Shown one piece after another: positions 1-10,173 of a stretch of 64,000 bases of DNA. Numbering within the stretch: the stretch's first letter is position 1; the number at the start of each line of letters is the position of its first letter. The notes beneath the pieces were generated by a model that made no database searches, was not told where the DNA came from, and saw only the letters and a program-made list of their open reading frames with translations. The position numbers and the translations under genes were made by a program. The stretch is taken from contig NZ_JALHRX010000001.1 of the NCBI RefSeq assembly GCF_023952475.1, positions 496,001 through 560,000 on the forward strand. Reading direction: 5' to 3'. Source of the DNA: Cupriavidus sp. WGlv3. GTDB lineage: Bacteria > Pseudomonadota > Gammaproteobacteria > Burkholderiales > Burkholderiaceae.

Positions 1-842
1 GCATCGGCAAAGCGCACATCGCCCTGGATGCTGGCCATGCCGACGCCTTCGACCCGCACCGGGCCGCCGCCGATCGCGCCGGCGGCCAGGAAATACGAAG
101 CCGACGACGCATCGCCCTCGACAAAGATCTCGCCCGGCGAGCGGTAAGCCGCCCCTGCGGGCAGGATGAAACGCTCCCAGCCCTGCCGCTCCACCTCGAT
201 GCCGAAGCGCGCCAGCAGGTTCAGCGTGATCTCGATATACGGCTTGGAAATCAGCTCGCCCACTACTTCGATCTCGATGCGGCCGCTGGCGGACTGCGCC
301 AGCGGCAGGCTCATCAGCAGCGCGGTCAGGAACTGGCTCGAGACATCGCCGCGCACGCGTATCGGCGCGTCGATGCGCAGGCTGGCCGGCTGGATATGCA
401 GCGGCGGGAAGCCTTCGTTGCCAAGGTAGTCGATCACCGCGCCGACCTGGCGCAGGCCATCGACGAGGTCGCCGATCGGCCGCTCATGCATGCGCGGCAC
501 GCCGGACAGCTTGTAGCTGCCGCCCTGCAGCGCCAGCGCGGCGGTCAGCGGACGGATCGCGGTGCCGGCGTTGCCCATGAACAGCTCGGCCGACTTGTTG
601 GGGAAGTTGCCGCCGGCGCCGGTGACGATGTAGTCGGCGCCATCCTGCCGCCAGGCCACGCCCAGCGTGCGCAGCGCCTGCAGCATCACGCGCGTGTCGT
701 CGGAATCGAGCAGGTCGCGCACGCGGGTCTCGCCGTTGGCCAGCGCGGCCAGCAGCAGCACGCGGTTGGAGATGCTCTTCGAGCCCGGCAGCCGGACGGT
801 GCCGTGGGCGCGGGTCAGGGGGCCTAGCGTCAGGTGTTCCAT
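1..842 (-). CDS. aroA: 3-phosphoshikimate 1-carboxyvinyltransferase (EPSP synthase), 3' part missing
   Basis: Translating the minus strand from the ATG at 842 gives [16 protein letters not shown], then [17 protein letters not shown], the classic EPSP synthase N-terminal motif. The phosphoshikimate/PEP site [12 protein letters not shown] and the stretch [17 protein letters not shown] follow. The enzyme joins shikimate-3-phosphate and PEP in the cytoplasmic shikimate pathway. About 280 codons are visible and there is no stop before base 1, so the C-terminal third lies outside the window. It is the last visible gene of the gyrA-serC-pheA-hisC-tyrA-aroA run, 49 bp after tyrA, and is probably cotranscribed with it. 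Confidence 0.96.
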   Translation of the reverse strand, partial: MEHLTLGPLTRAHGTVRLPGSKSISNRVLLLAALANGETRVRDLLDSDDTRVMLQALRTLGVAWRQDGADYIVTGAGGNFPNKSAELFMGNAGTAIRPLTAALALQGGSYKLSGVPRMHERPIGDLVDGLRQVGAVIDYLGNEGFPPLHIQPASLRIDAPIRVRGDVSSQFLTALLMSLPLAQSASGRIEIEVVGELISKPYIEITLNLLARFGIEVERQGWERFILPAGAAYRSPGEIFVEGDASSASYFLAAGAIGGGPVRVEGVGMASIQGDVRFAD

Positions 843-891
843 GGATATCGTGGGCGCCGGGGCGCCGCGTTCAGGCGATGGGCCAGGGCCA

Positions 892-1791
892 TCAGGGTTC
901 GATATGGTTGTTGCCCGCGGCACGCTCGGCGCCCCAGGCCAGACGGGTCTTGCTGGCACGCGTGAAGATGCGCTCGAGCGCGTCGCCGTCGCCTTTCTCG
1001 ATCAGCGTCTTCAGGTGCGCCAGCACCGACTGGTAAGTATTCAGTTCGCGCAGCAGCGCCTCGCGGTTGGCAACGCAGATGTCGCGCCACATTTCCGGCG
1101 ACGAGGCTGCGATCCGCGTGAAGTCGCGGAAGCCGCCGCCGGCAAAGTCCAGCTTCAGCGCCGCATCTTCGGCGTTGGCCACCTGCGCCACCAGCGCGTA
1201 CGACAGCACGTGAGGCAGATGGCTGACCGCGGCAAACACCGCGTCGTGCTGGACCGCCGACATCACGTGGCAATGCGCCCCAGCGCTTTCCCACATGGCG
1301 CGCACCGCGGCAACATCGGCGCGCGCGTTTTCCTGCAGCGGGCACAGCACGGTCTTCTTGCCGTCGTACAGGTCCGGCAACGCGGCTTCGACGCCGTTGA
1401 GCTCGCGTCCGGCGATCGGGTGGGCGGGCACGAACTGCGCGGCCTTGTCGCCCAGCGCAGTCTTGGCGGCGATGATCACGTCGGACTTGGTGCTGCCGGC
1501 ATCAGTGACGATGGTGCCCGGCTGCAGGTGCGGCTCGAGCGCATGCAGCAGCGCAAAGTTCTGCGCCACTGGCGCGCACAGCACGATCACGCTGGCACCG
1601 CGCGCGGCATCGGCCAGCGTCGCGGCCTCGTCGATCACGCCAAGGTCCAGCGCCTTCTGCAGCGAAGCCGCGGAGCGCCCGACTCCAACCACCGTGCCCA
1701 CCACGCCGGCGCGCTTGAGCGCCAGCGCGAGCGAGCCGCCGATCAGGCCGACACCGACAATGACAACACGGGAAAAATGCAATGCACTCAC
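892..1791 (-). CDS. tyrA: Prephenate dehydrogenase (tyrosine branch)
   Basis: This enzyme oxidises and decarboxylates prephenate to 4-hydroxyphenylpyruvate. The N-terminus has a Rossmann fingerprint ([17 protein letters not shown]), and the family motifs [10 protein letters not shown] and [16 protein letters not shown] follow. The helical dimerisation half contains [14 protein letters not shown]. The start is uncertain because the frame has no nearby ATG. I chose the GTG at 1791, which puts about ten residues before the nucleotide-binding loop. A GTG at 1797 and a TTG at 1806 are alternatives. It lies between hisC and aroA on the same strand, as in other Burkholderiales aromatic operons. The length, about 299 residues, is normal for a single-domain TyrA. 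Confidence 0.94.
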   Translation of the reverse strand: MSALHFSRVVIVGVGLIGGSLALALKRAGVVGTVVGVGRSAASLQKALDLGVIDEAATLADAARGASVIVLCAPVAQNFALLHALEPHLQPGTIVTDAGSTKSDVIIAAKTALGDKAAQFVPAHPIAGRELNGVEAALPDLYDGKKTVLCPLQENARADVAAVRAMWESAGAHCHVMSAVQHDAVFAAVSHLPHVLSYALVAQVANAEDAALKLDFAGGGFRDFTRIAASSPEMWRDICVANREALLRELNTYQSVLAHLKTLIEKGDGDALERIFTRASKTRLAWGAERAAGNNHIEP

Positions 1792-1878
1792 AATCACAGG
1801 CCGCAAGCGGCGGTAGTTCGGTTCAGACCGAGGTCAATCAATGGGCGGCGCAACCACTGGCGTTTGCAACGGCCCGCC

Positions 1879-3009
1879 TCAGGCCAGCGCCCGCTCCAGC
1901 GCCGCGATAAACGCCGCGTTCTCTTCCGGCAAGCCGATGGTCACGCGCAGCCAGCGCGGCAGGTTGTAGTTGCCCACCGGCCGCACGATCACGCCCTGCC
2001 GGAGCAAGGCCAGGTTCACGCGCGCGCCGGCGCCGTCATCGTCGCCCACGCGCACCAGCACGAAGTTGCCGGACGACGGCACGTATTCCAGGCCGAGCCG
2101 GTCGAACGCTTCAGTCAGCTGCCGCTTGCCATCGCGGTTCAGCTCCGCGCTGCGGCGCAGGAAATCGGTATCGGCAAGCGCGGCGATGGCGGCGGCCTGC
2201 GCCACGCTGTTGACGTTGAACGGCTGGCGGATGCGGTTCAGCAGGTCGGTCAGTTCCGGCTGCGCCACCGCATAGCCGATGCGCAGGCCCGCCAGGCCAT
2301 AGGCCTTGGAGAACGTGCGCGACACCATCAGGTTGGGGTAGCGTCGCACCCAGGCAATCGCGTCGTATTGCTGGTCGGCATCGAGGTACTCGTTGTAGGC
2401 CTCGTCCAGCACCACCACGACATGGCGCGGCACCTGCTGCAGGAACGCCTCGATCTGCGCCGCCGGCAGGAAGGTGCCAGTCGGGTTGTTGGGGTTGGCG
2501 ATAAAGACCAGGCGCGTATCCGGCGCAATCGCCGCGGCCATCGCGTCAAGGTCGTGGCCGTAGTCGCGCGCGCGCACTTCGATGGCGCGGGCGCCGATCT
2601 CCTGCGTGGCCAGCGCGTACACCGCGAACGAGTACTCGGCATAGACAATCGACTGGCCCGGCTCCACCAGCGCATGGGCGGCCAGTTCCAGGATATCGTT
2701 GCTGCCGTTGCCCAGCGTCAGCCAGTCGGCGGGCACGCCGAAGCGCGCGGACAGCGCGTCCTTCAGCGCAAAGCCGTTGGCATCGGGATAGCGGCCCAGT
2801 TCGGCCACGGCCGCGGCTACCGCGGTGCGCGCCGATTCCGGCATGCCCAGCGGATTCTCGTTGGAGGCGAGCTTGACGATGCCGGCCTCGTCCAGGCCGA
2901 ACTCGCGCGCGACTTCGGCAATCGGCTTGCCTGCCACGTATGGCGAAATCGCCCGCACATAATCCGGCCCGAACACCGTAGCGCCGCCTTGCTTGCCCTG
3001 CTCTGCCAT
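1879..3009 (-). CDS. hisC: Histidinol-phosphate / aromatic aminotransferase (class II, HisC2 type)
   Basis: This is a PLP-dependent aminotransferase of 376 residues. Visible family motifs are KLASNENPLG near residue 46, the ANPNNPTGTF cofactor stretch at 171-180, LDEAYNEY at 201-208, and SRTFSKAYGLAGLRIGY with the Schiff-base lysine at K235. The start is fixed by a very good Shine-Dalgarno (AAGGAG, 5 bp spacer) before the ATG at 3009. The sequence family is HisC, but its position between pheA and tyrA suggests that it also, or mainly, transaminates prephenate or phenylpyruvate-type aromatic keto acids. That last point is inference from context. The symbol follows the family name; many annotators write hisC2 for this locus. 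Confidence 0.93.
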   Translation of the reverse strand: MAEQGKQGGATVFGPDYVRAISPYVAGKPIAEVAREFGLDEAGIVKLASNENPLGMPESARTAVAAAVAELGRYPDANGFALKDALSARFGVPADWLTLGNGSNDILELAAHALVEPGQSIVYAEYSFAVYALATQEIGARAIEVRARDYGHDLDAMAAAIAPDTRLVFIANPNNPTGTFLPAAQIEAFLQQVPRHVVVVLDEAYNEYLDADQQYDAIAWVRRYPNLMVSRTFSKAYGLAGLRIGYAVAQPELTDLLNRIRQPFNVNSVAQAAAIAALADTDFLRRSAELNRDGKRQLTEAFDRLGLEYVPSSGNFVLVRVGDDDGAGARVNLALLRQGVIVRPVGNYNLPRWLRVTIGLPEENAAFIAALERALA

Positions 3010-3037
3010 CTTGTCTCCTTGTGCTGGTCCGGCTGCC

Positions 3038-4201
3038 TTACTTGCTCGACGGATACGAGCCGAGCACCTTCAGGTAGGCGGCGTTGCGGCGCAGCTCTTC
3101 AATCGCGCGCGCCACCGACGGTTCATGCTGGTGCCCTTCCACGTCGACGTAGAAGTAGTATTCCCACGCGCCGCTGCGCGCCGGGCGCGACTCGAAGCGG
3201 CACATCGACACGCCGTTCTCGGCCAGCGGCGCCAGCAGCTGGTACACCGCGCCGGCCTTGTTCGGCACCGACAGGATCAGCGAGGTCTGGTCGCTGCCCG
3301 AGGGCTCGGTCTCATAGCGGCCGATCACGGCAAAGCGCGTGCGGTTGTGCGGATCGTCCTGGATATGCGTGCGCACCAGGTGCAAGTGATAGCGGTTGGC
3401 AGCGGACTCGGCGGCAATCGCGGCCACCGTGGGGTCTTCGCTGGCCATGCGCGCCGCTTCCGCATTGCTCGACACCGCCTGGCGCTCGAGCTGCGGATAG
3501 TTGGCGGTCAGCCAGTGCTGGCACTGCGCCAGCGCCTGCGCATGCGCGCGCACCACCGTGACGCCCTTCATGTCGGGTGTCGCCGCCATCAGGTTGTGGT
3601 GCACCTTGAGCGCGATCTCGCCGCTGATCTTCAGCGAGGTCTGCAGAAACAGGTCGAGCGTGCGCGACACCGCGCCCTCGGTGGAATTCTCGACCGGCAC
3701 CACGCCGTATTCGACCGTGCCCGCCTCGACCGCGCGGAACACCTCGTCGATGCTGGGGCAAGGCACGCCCGACACCTCGTGGCCGAAATGCGCGTACAGC
3801 GCCTGCTCCGAGAACGTGCCGGCCGGACCAAGGAATGCCACTTCCAGCGGCTTCTCCAGCCCGCGGCAGGCGGACATCACCTCGCGCCAGATTGCCGCCA
3901 CGCTTTCTCCCAGCAGCGGGCCCGGGTTGGCTCCTTGCACCTTGCGGATGACCTGCAGCTCGCGCTCCGGACGGAACACCGGCGCGCCGTACTTCTTCTT
4001 GACCTCGCCCACTTCGAGCGCCAGCTTGGCGCGGCGGTTCAGCATCGCCAGCAGTTCGCGGTCGACGCTATCGATCTGCTCGCGCAGCGGTCCCAGCTCG
4101 ACCGACAGCTTACGCTCGGCATCACTCAGGGGGCTGTCGCCGTTCTGCGGCGCATTGGGCGGCGTCTCCTCGCGCGCGGGGGTGCGGTCTTGGCTTGTCA
4201 T
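3038..4201 (-). CDS. pheA: Bifunctional chorismate mutase / prephenate dehydratase (P-protein)
   Basis: The protein has 387 residues. An AroQ-type chorismate mutase helix bundle lies at roughly 38-95 (LREQIDSVDRELLAMLNRR). The prephenate dehydratase domain begins at about 119 (VAFLGPAGTFSEQAL) and contains the catalytic T-R-F motif at 288-290. A C-terminal ACT domain has the phenylalanine-binding ESRP motif at 337-340, so feedback inhibition by phenylalanine is expected. It converts chorismate to phenylpyruvate. The N-terminal 30 residues are polar and probably disordered. hisC follows after only 28 bp. No Shine-Dalgarno is obvious before the ATG at 4201, and a 104-bp gap separates it from serC. 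Confidence 0.96.
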   Translation of the reverse strand: MTSQDRTPAREETPPNAPQNGDSPLSDAERKLSVELGPLREQIDSVDRELLAMLNRRAKLALEVGEVKKKYGAPVFRPERELQVIRKVQGANPGPLLGESVAAIWREVMSACRGLEKPLEVAFLGPAGTFSEQALYAHFGHEVSGVPCPSIDEVFRAVEAGTVEYGVVPVENSTEGAVSRTLDLFLQTSLKISGEIALKVHHNLMAATPDMKGVTVVRAHAQALAQCQHWLTANYPQLERQAVSSNAEAARMASEDPTVAAIAAESAANRYHLHLVRTHIQDDPHNRTRFAVIGRYETEPSGSDQTSLILSVPNKAGAVYQLLAPLAENGVSMCRFESRPARSGAWEYYFYVDVEGHQHEPSVARAIEELRRNAAYLKVLGSYPSSK

Positions 4202-4305
4202 GTTGTATCAATCCGGTGGGCCGCCGGGCGTGGCGGCCAGGAACACTGCCCGAGCGGGCCGGCATGCCGTCGCTGGCATGCGCGGGCCGCCTTCGGGAAT
4301 GCGCG

Positions 4306-5463
4306 TCAGGCGGAGGTCCGCTCGAACTCGCGCATGAATTCGATCAGCGCCATCACGCCTTCCAGCGGCATGGCGTTGTAGATGCTGGCGCGCATGCCGC
4401 CCACGGTCTTGTGCCCCTTCAGTTGCACCAGGCCGTTGGCTCGCGCCTGCTGCAGGAACGCCTCGTTGCGCGATTCATCGCCCAGAAAGAATGGCACGTT
4501 CATGCGCGAGCGGCAGCTGGGATGGATTTCGTTGCGATAGAAATCGCTCTGGTCGAGGTAGTCGTATAGCGCCGACGCCTTGGCGATATTGCGCTGTTCG
4601 ATCGCGGGCACGCCACCCTGGCGCTTGAGCCACTGGAACACCAGGCCGGCAATATAGATCGCATAGGTCGGCGGCGTGTTGTACATCGAGTTGTGCTCGG
4701 CCACCTGACGCCAGTTGAATGCCGACGGGCACAGCGGGTGGGCATGGCCGATCAGGTCCTCGCGCACGATCACGATGGTGACCCCGGCTGGGCCGATGTT
4801 CTTCTGCGCGCCGGCGTAGACGACCTGAACGCGCGACCAGTCGATGGGCCGCGACAAGATGTGGCTGGAAGCATCGGCCACCACGACGCGGTCGCCCTTG
4901 ACCTGGCCGATGTCTGCAATGTCCTGGAACTCCACGCCGACGATGGTCTCGTTGGTGCACAGGTGGACATAACCGGCATCGTCCGACAGCTTCCAGTCCG
5001 CCACGTCCGGGATGCGGTGGTATTTCTGTGCCTCGCTACTGGCCGCGATATTGACCGCGCCGTAGCGGCGGGCCTCTTGCTCGGTCTTGACCGACCAGGT
5101 GCCGGTGACGACGAAGTCGGCCTTGGGTGCGTCGGCATGGCGCAGGCGCATCAGGTTCAGCGGCACGATGCCGTTTTCGCCGATGGCGCCGCCCTGCAGG
5201 AACAGCACACGGTAGTTGGCGGGAATATGCAGCAGCTCGCGCAGGTCGGCGATGGCCTGGTTGTGGATGCCTTCGAACTCGCGGCTGCGGTGGCTCATCT
5301 CCATCACCGACACCCCGGTCCCGCGCCAGGACAGCATCTCCTCGGCGGCCTGTTGCAGCACTTCGGCGGGCAGCGCTGCCGGGCCCGGCGAGAAGTTGTA
5401 GACGCGTTCGGCCAATGCACGCTGCATCATGCCGGCAAGAGCGGGATTCTGGGGATCGTTCAT
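4306..5463 (-). CDS. serC: Phosphoserine aminotransferase
   Basis: This PLP enzyme converts 3-phosphohydroxypyruvate to phosphoserine and also serves pyridoxal phosphate synthesis. Visible motifs are [11 protein letters not shown] at about 22-32, [14 protein letters not shown]-type cofactor contacts near 120, and [15 protein letters not shown] with the Schiff-base lysine at K221. The ATG at 5463 ([11 protein letters not shown]) is preferred. The frame stays open upstream to 5511, but that extra leader is unlike the family, and a still shorter start at the MM pair (5430) is possible. It heads the serC-pheA-hisC-tyrA-aroA run. Linking serine and aromatic synthesis in one transcription unit is common in proteobacteria. 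Confidence 0.95.
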   Translation of the reverse strand: MNDPQNPALAGMMQRALAERVYNFSPGPAALPAEVLQQAAEEMLSWRGTGVSVMEMSHRSREFEGIHNQAIADLRELLHIPANYRVLFLQGGAIGENGIVPLNLMRLRHADAPKADFVVTGTWSVKTEQEARRYGAVNIAASSEAQKYHRIPDVADWKLSDDAGYVHLCTNETIVGVEFQDIADIGQVKGDRVVVADASSHILSRPIDWSRVQVVYAGAQKNIGPAGVTIVIVREDLIGHAHPLCPSAFNWRQVAEHNSMYNTPPTYAIYIAGLVFQWLKRQGGVPAIEQRNIAKASALYDYLDQSDFYRNEIHPSCRSRMNVPFFLGDESRNEAFLQQARANGLVQLKGHKTVGGMRASIYNAMPLEGVMALIEFMREFERTSA

Positions 5464-5535
5464 GAGACGGGGGGATGGAAAAATGGCTGCCGGTGTTACC
5501 CAAGCAGCCATTATCCCTCAAACCCGCGCCCCGTT

Positions 5536-5592
5536 GGGCGCCCGGGGGCCAGCCCCGGGATTACAGCGCCCGTCCGAACGCGCTCGGACGGG
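5536..5592. other. Two adjacent GC-rich hairpins upstream of serC
   Basis: A first hairpin pairs CCCGGGG (5541-5547) with CCCCGGG (5553-5559), inside an outer GGGCGC/GCGCCC pair (5536-5541 and 5566-5571). A second pairs CCCGTCCGA (5569-5577) with TCGGACGGG (5584-5592). Neither is followed by a T-run on either strand. They lie just downstream of the DUF2059 gene on the minus strand. They could be a processing or Rho-associated signal, or an RNA 3' end, between that gene and serC. Confidence 0.4.
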
Positions 5593-5625
5593 TGACGGGC
5601 GGATCCGTTGCGGATCACGCCGGCA

Positions 5626-6189
5626 TCACTTCGAAGCGGCGGTGATTTCCTTCTCGGCGGCGTCGCGCATCGACTTGCCGACCTGCGGGCCGTACTTCTG
5701 CATCATCGAGCCCCAGATTTCCTGCGTTGCCTTGCCCTGGTTGGACATGAACTTCTGGCCGGTCGGCGACTTCAGGAAGGTGGTCAGGTCCTTCAGTTCC
5801 TGCGTGGTGTAGTACTTGCCGAAGGCATCGTAGTGCGCCTGGATCGCGTCCTTGCGGAACGCGTCGGTAGTGAACGCCGTGCCGGCGCCATCCACCACAC
5901 GCTGAACCGCGCCGTTCTTCTTCAGCTTTTCAACCGCGGCCTGCTTCTGCTTGTCGTTCAGGGTCTTGTTTTCGACCAGCACCTGCTCGAGGACCAGCGG
6001 CGCTTCCTGCTTGGCGCCTTGCTGCCAGTTCTCTGCCTGGCCCTTCACAGCCTGGTCTGCCTGCATGACGGAAAGCAGTTCCTTGATGGCTGCCGTTTTT
6101 TCCGCGTCCTGTGCGTGGGCATGCTGCGCCATCATGAAGGTCGGAACAAAAGCAGCCAGAACAGCGATACGTCGATAGGTTTTGAGCAT
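5626..6189 (-). CDS. DUF2059-type exported protein
   Basis: This 187-residue protein has an N-terminal signal peptide (hydrophobic stretch at about 8-20, cleavage after AHA near residue 26). Its helical, lysine-rich body contains YDAFGKYYTTQELKDLTTFL and SPTGQKFM, typical of the DUF2059 family. The family's function is unknown; a periplasmic location is inferred from the signal. The ATG at 6189 has a good Shine-Dalgarno (GGGAG, 5-6 bp spacer). It lies directly after gyrA on the same strand, a linkage seen in related genomes, but no functional connection to gyrase is evident. Confidence 0.85.
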   Translation of the reverse strand: MLKTYRRIAVLAAFVPTFMMAQHAHAQDAEKTAAIKELLSVMQADQAVKGQAENWQQGAKQEAPLVLEQVLVENKTLNDKQKQAAVEKLKKNGAVQRVVDGAGTAFTTDAFRKDAIQAHYDAFGKYYTTQELKDLTTFLKSPTGQKFMSNQGKATQEIWGSMMQKYGPQVGKSMRDAAEKEITAASK

Positions 6190-6257
6190 TGTGACTCCCT
6201 GGTAAATACGTCCGTTTTAGTCCGGACAGCCGCGAGGCGAGTTCCGGCTGGCGTCCT

Positions 6258-6271
6258 ATTGTTGCAACAAT
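6258..6271. promoter_or_regulatory. Perfect 14-bp palindrome before the DUF2059 gene
   Basis: ATTGTTGCAACAAT reads the same on both strands. It sits about 70 bp upstream of the DUF2059 start and just past the gyrA stop. It could be an operator for the DUF2059 gene. No factor can be named from the sequence alone. Confidence 0.35.
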
Positions 6272-6283
6272 TTACGTTTGGTC

Positions 6284-8971
6284 TTAAGGATTAGCGTCGG
6301 CGTCCGCACCTGCGGCACCTTCGGCACCCTCGGCGCCTTCCGCACCGTCGGCTTCGTCCGGCTCCTCGCCGTTGCCGCCGTTGTCGGCATCGCTTTCAAC
6401 GATGCGCTGCAGCCCGGACAGCTTGGTGCCCTCATCCACGTTGATCAGCGTGACACCCTGCGTGGCGCGCCCCATTTCGCGGATTTCCGCCACGCGGGTA
6501 CGGATCAGCACGCCGCCGGTGGTGATCAGCATGATTTCGTCCTCGGGCGAAACCAGTGCAGCAGCCACCACACGGCCGTTGCGCTCGCTCGTTTGGATCG
6601 CAATCATGCCCTTGGTGCCACGGCCATGTCGAGTGTACTCGGCGATAGGAGTGCGCTTGCCGTAACCGTTCTCGGTCGCGGTCAGCACGCTGCCGCGCAC
6701 GCCCGCATCTGCCGACTCTTCAGCGGTCTCGGCCGGCGCCACCAGCATCGCGATCACGGCCTGGCCGTCTTCCAGGTTCATGCCGCGCACGCCGCGCGCC
6801 TGGCGCCCCATCGGACGCACGTCGTTCTCGTCGAAGCGCACGGCCTTGCCCGCGTCCGAGAACAGCATCACGTCGTGCTGGCCGTCGGTCACCGCCGCGC
6901 CGATCAGGTAATCGCCGTCGTCCAGGTCGACTGCGATGATGCCGGCCTTGCGCGGGTTGGAGAATTCGGTCAGCGCGGTCTTCTTGACGGTACCGCGCGC
7001 GGTCGTCATGAAGATGAAGTGCTCGGCGTCGAACTGCCGCACCGGCAGGATCACATTGATCTTCTCGCCTTCCGACAAGGGGAACATATTGACGATCGGC
7101 CTGCCGCGCGAGTTGCGCGAGCCCTGCGGGACCTCGTAGACCTTCAGCCAGTACAGCCGGCCGCGGTTGGAGAAGCACAGGATGTAGTCGTGGGTATTGG
7201 CCACGAACAGGGTGTCGATCCAGTCGTCTTCCTTGGTCGCCGCCGCCTGCTTGCCCCGGCCACCGCGCTTCTGCGCGCGGTATTCGGAGATGGGCTGGCT
7301 CTTCATATAGCCGCTGTGCGACAGCGTGACCACCATGTCCTGCGGGGTGATCAGGTCCTCGGTATCCAGTTCGGTCGCGTTCAGTTCGATCTGCGAGCGC
7401 CGCTCATCGCCGAATTCGGCGCGGATCGCGGTGAGTTCGTCGATGATGATGGTGGTAATACGCTCCGGCCGCGCCAGGATATCGAGCAGGTCGGCGATCT
7501 CCGCCATGATGTCGCGATATTCCTGGACGATCTTGTCTTGTTCGAGGCCGGTGAGGCGTTGCAGGCGCATTTGCAGGATTTCCTGCGCCTGGCCGTCGGA
7601 CAGCCGATACAGGCCGTCGGCCTGCATGCCGAATACGGCCGGCAACCCGTCCGGCCGGTACGATGCGCGCCCGCCCGGTGTTTCGCCTTCCGCCCGGGCC
7701 AGCATGTCGCGGACCAGCGCCGAGTCCCATGCCTTGCTCATCAGTTCCTGCTTGGCGATCGGCGGCGTCGGCGCAGCCTTGATGATGGCAATGAACTCAT
7801 CAATGTTGGCCAGTGCCACGGCCAGGCCTTCGAGCACATGGCCGCGCTCGCGGGCCTTGCGCAGCTCGAACACGGTGCGGCGGGTAACGACCTCGCGGCG
7901 GTGCGCCAGGAAGTACTCCAGCATCTGGCGCAGGTTCAGCAGGCGCGGCTGGCGGTCGACCAGCGCCACCATGTTCATGCCGAAGGTGTCCTGCAGCTGG
8001 GTGTTCTTATATAGGTTGTTGAGGACGACCTCTGGCACCTCGTTGCGCTTGAGCTCGATCACCACCCGCATGCCGGACTTGTCCGACTCGTCGCGGATAT
8101 CCGAGATGCCTTCGATCTTCTTTTCCGTGACCAGCTCGGCGATACGCTCCAGCAGGGTGCGCTTGTTCACCTGGTACGGCAGCTCGTCGACAATGATGGC
8201 CTGGCGCTGGCCCCGGTCGATATCCTCGAAGTGCGTCTTGGCGCGCATCACCACGCGGCCCCGGCCGGTGCGGTAGCCTTCGCGCACGCCCTGAATGCCA
8301 TAGATAATGCCGGCGGTCGGAAAATCCGGAGCCGGAATCAATTCAATCAGCTCATCCACGGTCGCCTGCGGGTTGCGCAACAGGTGCAGGCAACCGTCGA
8401 CGATTTCATTCAGGTTATGCGGCGGGATATTGGTGGCCATGCCCACCGCAATACCCGACGAACCATTGATTAGCAGATTGGGAATACGCGCCGGGAGAAT
8501 CGAGGGCTCTTTTTCAGAGCCGTCGTAGTTGCTGTCGAAATCGACGGTTTCCTTGTCGATGTCATGCAACATCTCGTGGGCGATTTTCGACAGCCGGATT
8601 TCGGTATAACGCATGGCCGCGGCGTTATCACCGTCCACGGAACCGAAATTCCCCTGGCCATCGACCAGCATGTAGCGCAGCGAGAAGTCCTGCGCCATGC
8701 GCACAATGGTGTCGTAGACTGCGGTATCGCCGTGCGGATGATACTTACCGATCACATCCCCAACGATACGGGCCGACTTCTTGTAGGCGCGGTTCCAGTC
8801 GTTGTTGAGTTCGTGCATCGCATACAGCACGCGCCGGTGCACCGGTTTCAGGCCATCCCGGACATCTGGAAGCGCGCGCCCGACGATCACGCTCATGGCG
8901 TAATCCAGGTAAGAGCGGCGCATTTCCTCTTCCAGGGAGACCGGAAGGGTTTCTTTTGCGAATGGATCCAT
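6284..8971 (-). CDS. gyrA: DNA gyrase subunit A
   Basis: This is the breakage-reunion subunit of the type IIA topoisomerase that supercoils DNA. The 895 residues start [20 protein letters not shown]. The catalytic tyrosine is Y122 ([11 protein letters not shown]), and the quinolone-resistance region reads [13 protein letters not shown] with T83 and D87 in E. coli numbering. The GyrA box is QKRGGRGK, before the C-terminal beta-pinwheel repeats. The last 35 residues are an acidic Glu/Ala/Asp-rich tail with a repeated GAE unit, as is usual for GyrA tails. There is no Shine-Dalgarno before the ATG at 8971. The 433-bp upstream gap holds its promoter and, divergently, that of the OmpA-family gene. 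Confidence 0.99.
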   Translation of the reverse strand: MDPFAKETLPVSLEEEMRRSYLDYAMSVIVGRALPDVRDGLKPVHRRVLYAMHELNNDWNRAYKKSARIVGDVIGKYHPHGDTAVYDTIVRMAQDFSLRYMLVDGQGNFGSVDGDNAAAMRYTEIRLSKIAHEMLHDIDKETVDFDSNYDGSEKEPSILPARIPNLLINGSSGIAVGMATNIPPHNLNEIVDGCLHLLRNPQATVDELIELIPAPDFPTAGIIYGIQGVREGYRTGRGRVVMRAKTHFEDIDRGQRQAIIVDELPYQVNKRTLLERIAELVTEKKIEGISDIRDESDKSGMRVVIELKRNEVPEVVLNNLYKNTQLQDTFGMNMVALVDRQPRLLNLRQMLEYFLAHRREVVTRRTVFELRKARERGHVLEGLAVALANIDEFIAIIKAAPTPPIAKQELMSKAWDSALVRDMLARAEGETPGGRASYRPDGLPAVFGMQADGLYRLSDGQAQEILQMRLQRLTGLEQDKIVQEYRDIMAEIADLLDILARPERITTIIIDELTAIRAEFGDERRSQIELNATELDTEDLITPQDMVVTLSHSGYMKSQPISEYRAQKRGGRGKQAAATKEDDWIDTLFVANTHDYILCFSNRGRLYWLKVYEVPQGSRNSRGRPIVNMFPLSEGEKINVILPVRQFDAEHFIFMTTARGTVKKTALTEFSNPRKAGIIAVDLDDGDYLIGAAVTDGQHDVMLFSDAGKAVRFDENDVRPMGRQARGVRGMNLEDGQAVIAMLVAPAETAEESADAGVRGSVLTATENGYGKRTPIAEYTRHGRGTKGMIAIQTSERNGRVVAAALVSPEDEIMLITTGGVLIRTRVAEIREMGRATQGVTLINVDEGTKLSGLQRIVESDADNGGNGEEPDEADGAEGAEGAEGAAGADADANP

Positions 8972-9059
8972 TGCGGCGTGGTTTATGCGGCAGGTTTAAG
9001 CAAATGACAGGCCTTTGGCACGCGGCGCCAGTGGGCGCCTGACGGCTGGGCAACGTGCC

Positions 9060-9068
9060 ATTCTAACA
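9060..9068 (-). promoter_or_regulatory. Candidate extended -10 for gyrA
   Basis: The minus strand reads TGTTAGAAT, a TGn extension plus TAGAAT, about 90 bp before the gyrA start. No matching -35 is seen, which is normal for extended -10 promoters. Confidence 0.4.
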
Positions 9069-9320
9069 TGCCGGCACCCCCTGCCCGGCGCTCTCCGGAC
9101 AGGCCCCGCGGGAGCCTGCGGAGGCCGCTGCTGAAACCCGGAATCCCTGATGCCACAAGGCTTTGCGGGCGATACAAGACCCATGTTGCACAAACACCAC
9201 AGGCCCAAAACCCATGCGGCGAATCGAATATATTTACTTCTTAGGAAACGACCCTTGTGGCACAATTCCCCAGCGAAGAGCCAGACATTGTTCGAAGTGG
9301 AGCACCCGCCACATCGAGAA

Positions 9321-9329
9321 TGTTATACT
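9321..9329 (+). promoter_or_regulatory. Candidate extended -10 for the OmpA-family gene
   Basis: TGTTATACT is a TGn extension plus TATACT, 75 bp upstream of the ATG at 9405. The -35 region is poor. Confidence 0.5.
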
Positions 9330-9404
9330 CCGAAGAATGTATGACTTGTTTTCGTCCATTTGCTCGCAGTAACCCTGCGGTGATCTCATCCTGAGAGGAG
9401 AAAT

Positions 9405-10058
9405 ATGAAAAAATTTGCCAAGCTCGCGCTCGTTGCAGCTACCGCAGTAATGGCTGCATCCGCTCAAGCTCAGTCCGTCCCTTATGAAAAGAAGGCAGTG
9501 AACGACAACTGGGGCAACGGTACGAGCGAGTACGTGTGGAAGAATGGCACGAACGAGCTCTGCTGGCGCGACAGCTCCTGGACCCCGGCCACGGCCAACG
9601 CGCTGTGCGACGGCGCCCTGGCCCCGGCCGTAGCGGCACCGGCCCCGGCTCCGGTGGCTCCGCCGGTCGTCTCGAGCGAGAAGGTCACTTTCGCTGCTGA
9701 CACCCTGTTCGACTTCGACAAGGCTGTGCTGAAGCCCGAAGGCAAGGCCAAGCTGGACGACCTGGTCTCGAAGCTGCAAGGCATCACCCTGGAAGTCATC
9801 ATCGCCGTTGGCCACACCGACTCGTTCGGCTCGGACAAGTACAACGATCGCCTGTCGATCCGCCGCGCTGAATCGGTCAAGGCTTACCTGGTGAGCAAGG
9901 GCGTCGAAGCCAACCGCGTCTACACCGAAGGCAAGGGCAAGCGCCAGCTGAAGGTTGATCCGAAGTCGTGCAAGGGCAACCGCAAGTCGCAGATCGCCTG
10001 CCAGCAGCCGAACCGCCGCGTGGAAGTCGAAGTGGTCGGCACCCGCAGCGCACGTTAA
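9405..10058 (+). CDS. OmpA-family outer membrane / peptidoglycan-binding protein
   Basis: The 217 residues have three parts. A signal peptide (cleavage after SAQA near residue 22) is followed by a short Trp-rich segment with a Cys pair (C53, C68) and an Ala/Pro linker at 71-88. The OmpA C-terminal domain (about 93-212) has the peptidoglycan-binding signature [20 protein letters not shown], with D139 and R154 as the expected diaminopimelate contacts, and a second Cys pair (C189, C199). There is no 8-strand beta-barrel, so it is probably a small Pal- or OmpA-like envelope anchor and not a porin. The Shine-Dalgarno GAGAGGAGA precedes the ATG, and a strong intrinsic terminator follows. Codon use suggests high expression. 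Confidence 0.92.
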   Translation: MKKFAKLALVAATAVMAASAQAQSVPYEKKAVNDNWGNGTSEYVWKNGTNELCWRDSSWTPATANALCDGALAPAVAAPAPAPVAPPVVSSEKVTFAADTLFDFDKAVLKPEGKAKLDDLVSKLQGITLEVIIAVGHTDSFGSDKYNDRLSIRRAESVKAYLVSKGVEANRVYTEGKGKRQLKVDPKSCKGNRKSQIACQQPNRRVEVEVVGTRSAR

Positions 10059-10079
10059 TCGGAACCCTTCCGATCCAAG

Positions 10080-10108
10080 AAGCCCAGCGCAAGCTGGGCT
10101 TTTTTTTT
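10080..10108 (+). terminator. Intrinsic terminator after the OmpA-family gene
   Basis: AGCCCAGC pairs with GCTGGGCT across a 4-nt loop (10081-10100), followed by eight T residues. It cleanly ends the OmpA transcript before ubiG. Confidence 0.93.
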
Positions 10109-10173
10109 GGTACAGTTGCCCGGACTGTCCCCTTCCTCCACCGCCGCGGCCAGCGCCGCCGGACCCGCATACG

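Larger units (their letters stand above)
8972..9404. other. Divergent control region between gyrA and the OmpA-family gene
   Basis: I see no gene in these 433 bp. They hold promoter candidates for both sides: an extended -10 for gyrA at 9060-9068 and one for the OmpA gene at 9321-9329. An A+T-rich patch around 9225-9245 could carry further -10 elements. The part nearest gyrA is G+C-rich. Confidence 0.6.

Noticed and set aside
667..3561. A 964-codon open frame on the plus strand
   Set aside because: It runs antisense to tyrA and hisC and into pheA, is rich in Arg, His and Gln, shows no recognisable domain, and follows from G+C-biased codons of the real genes.
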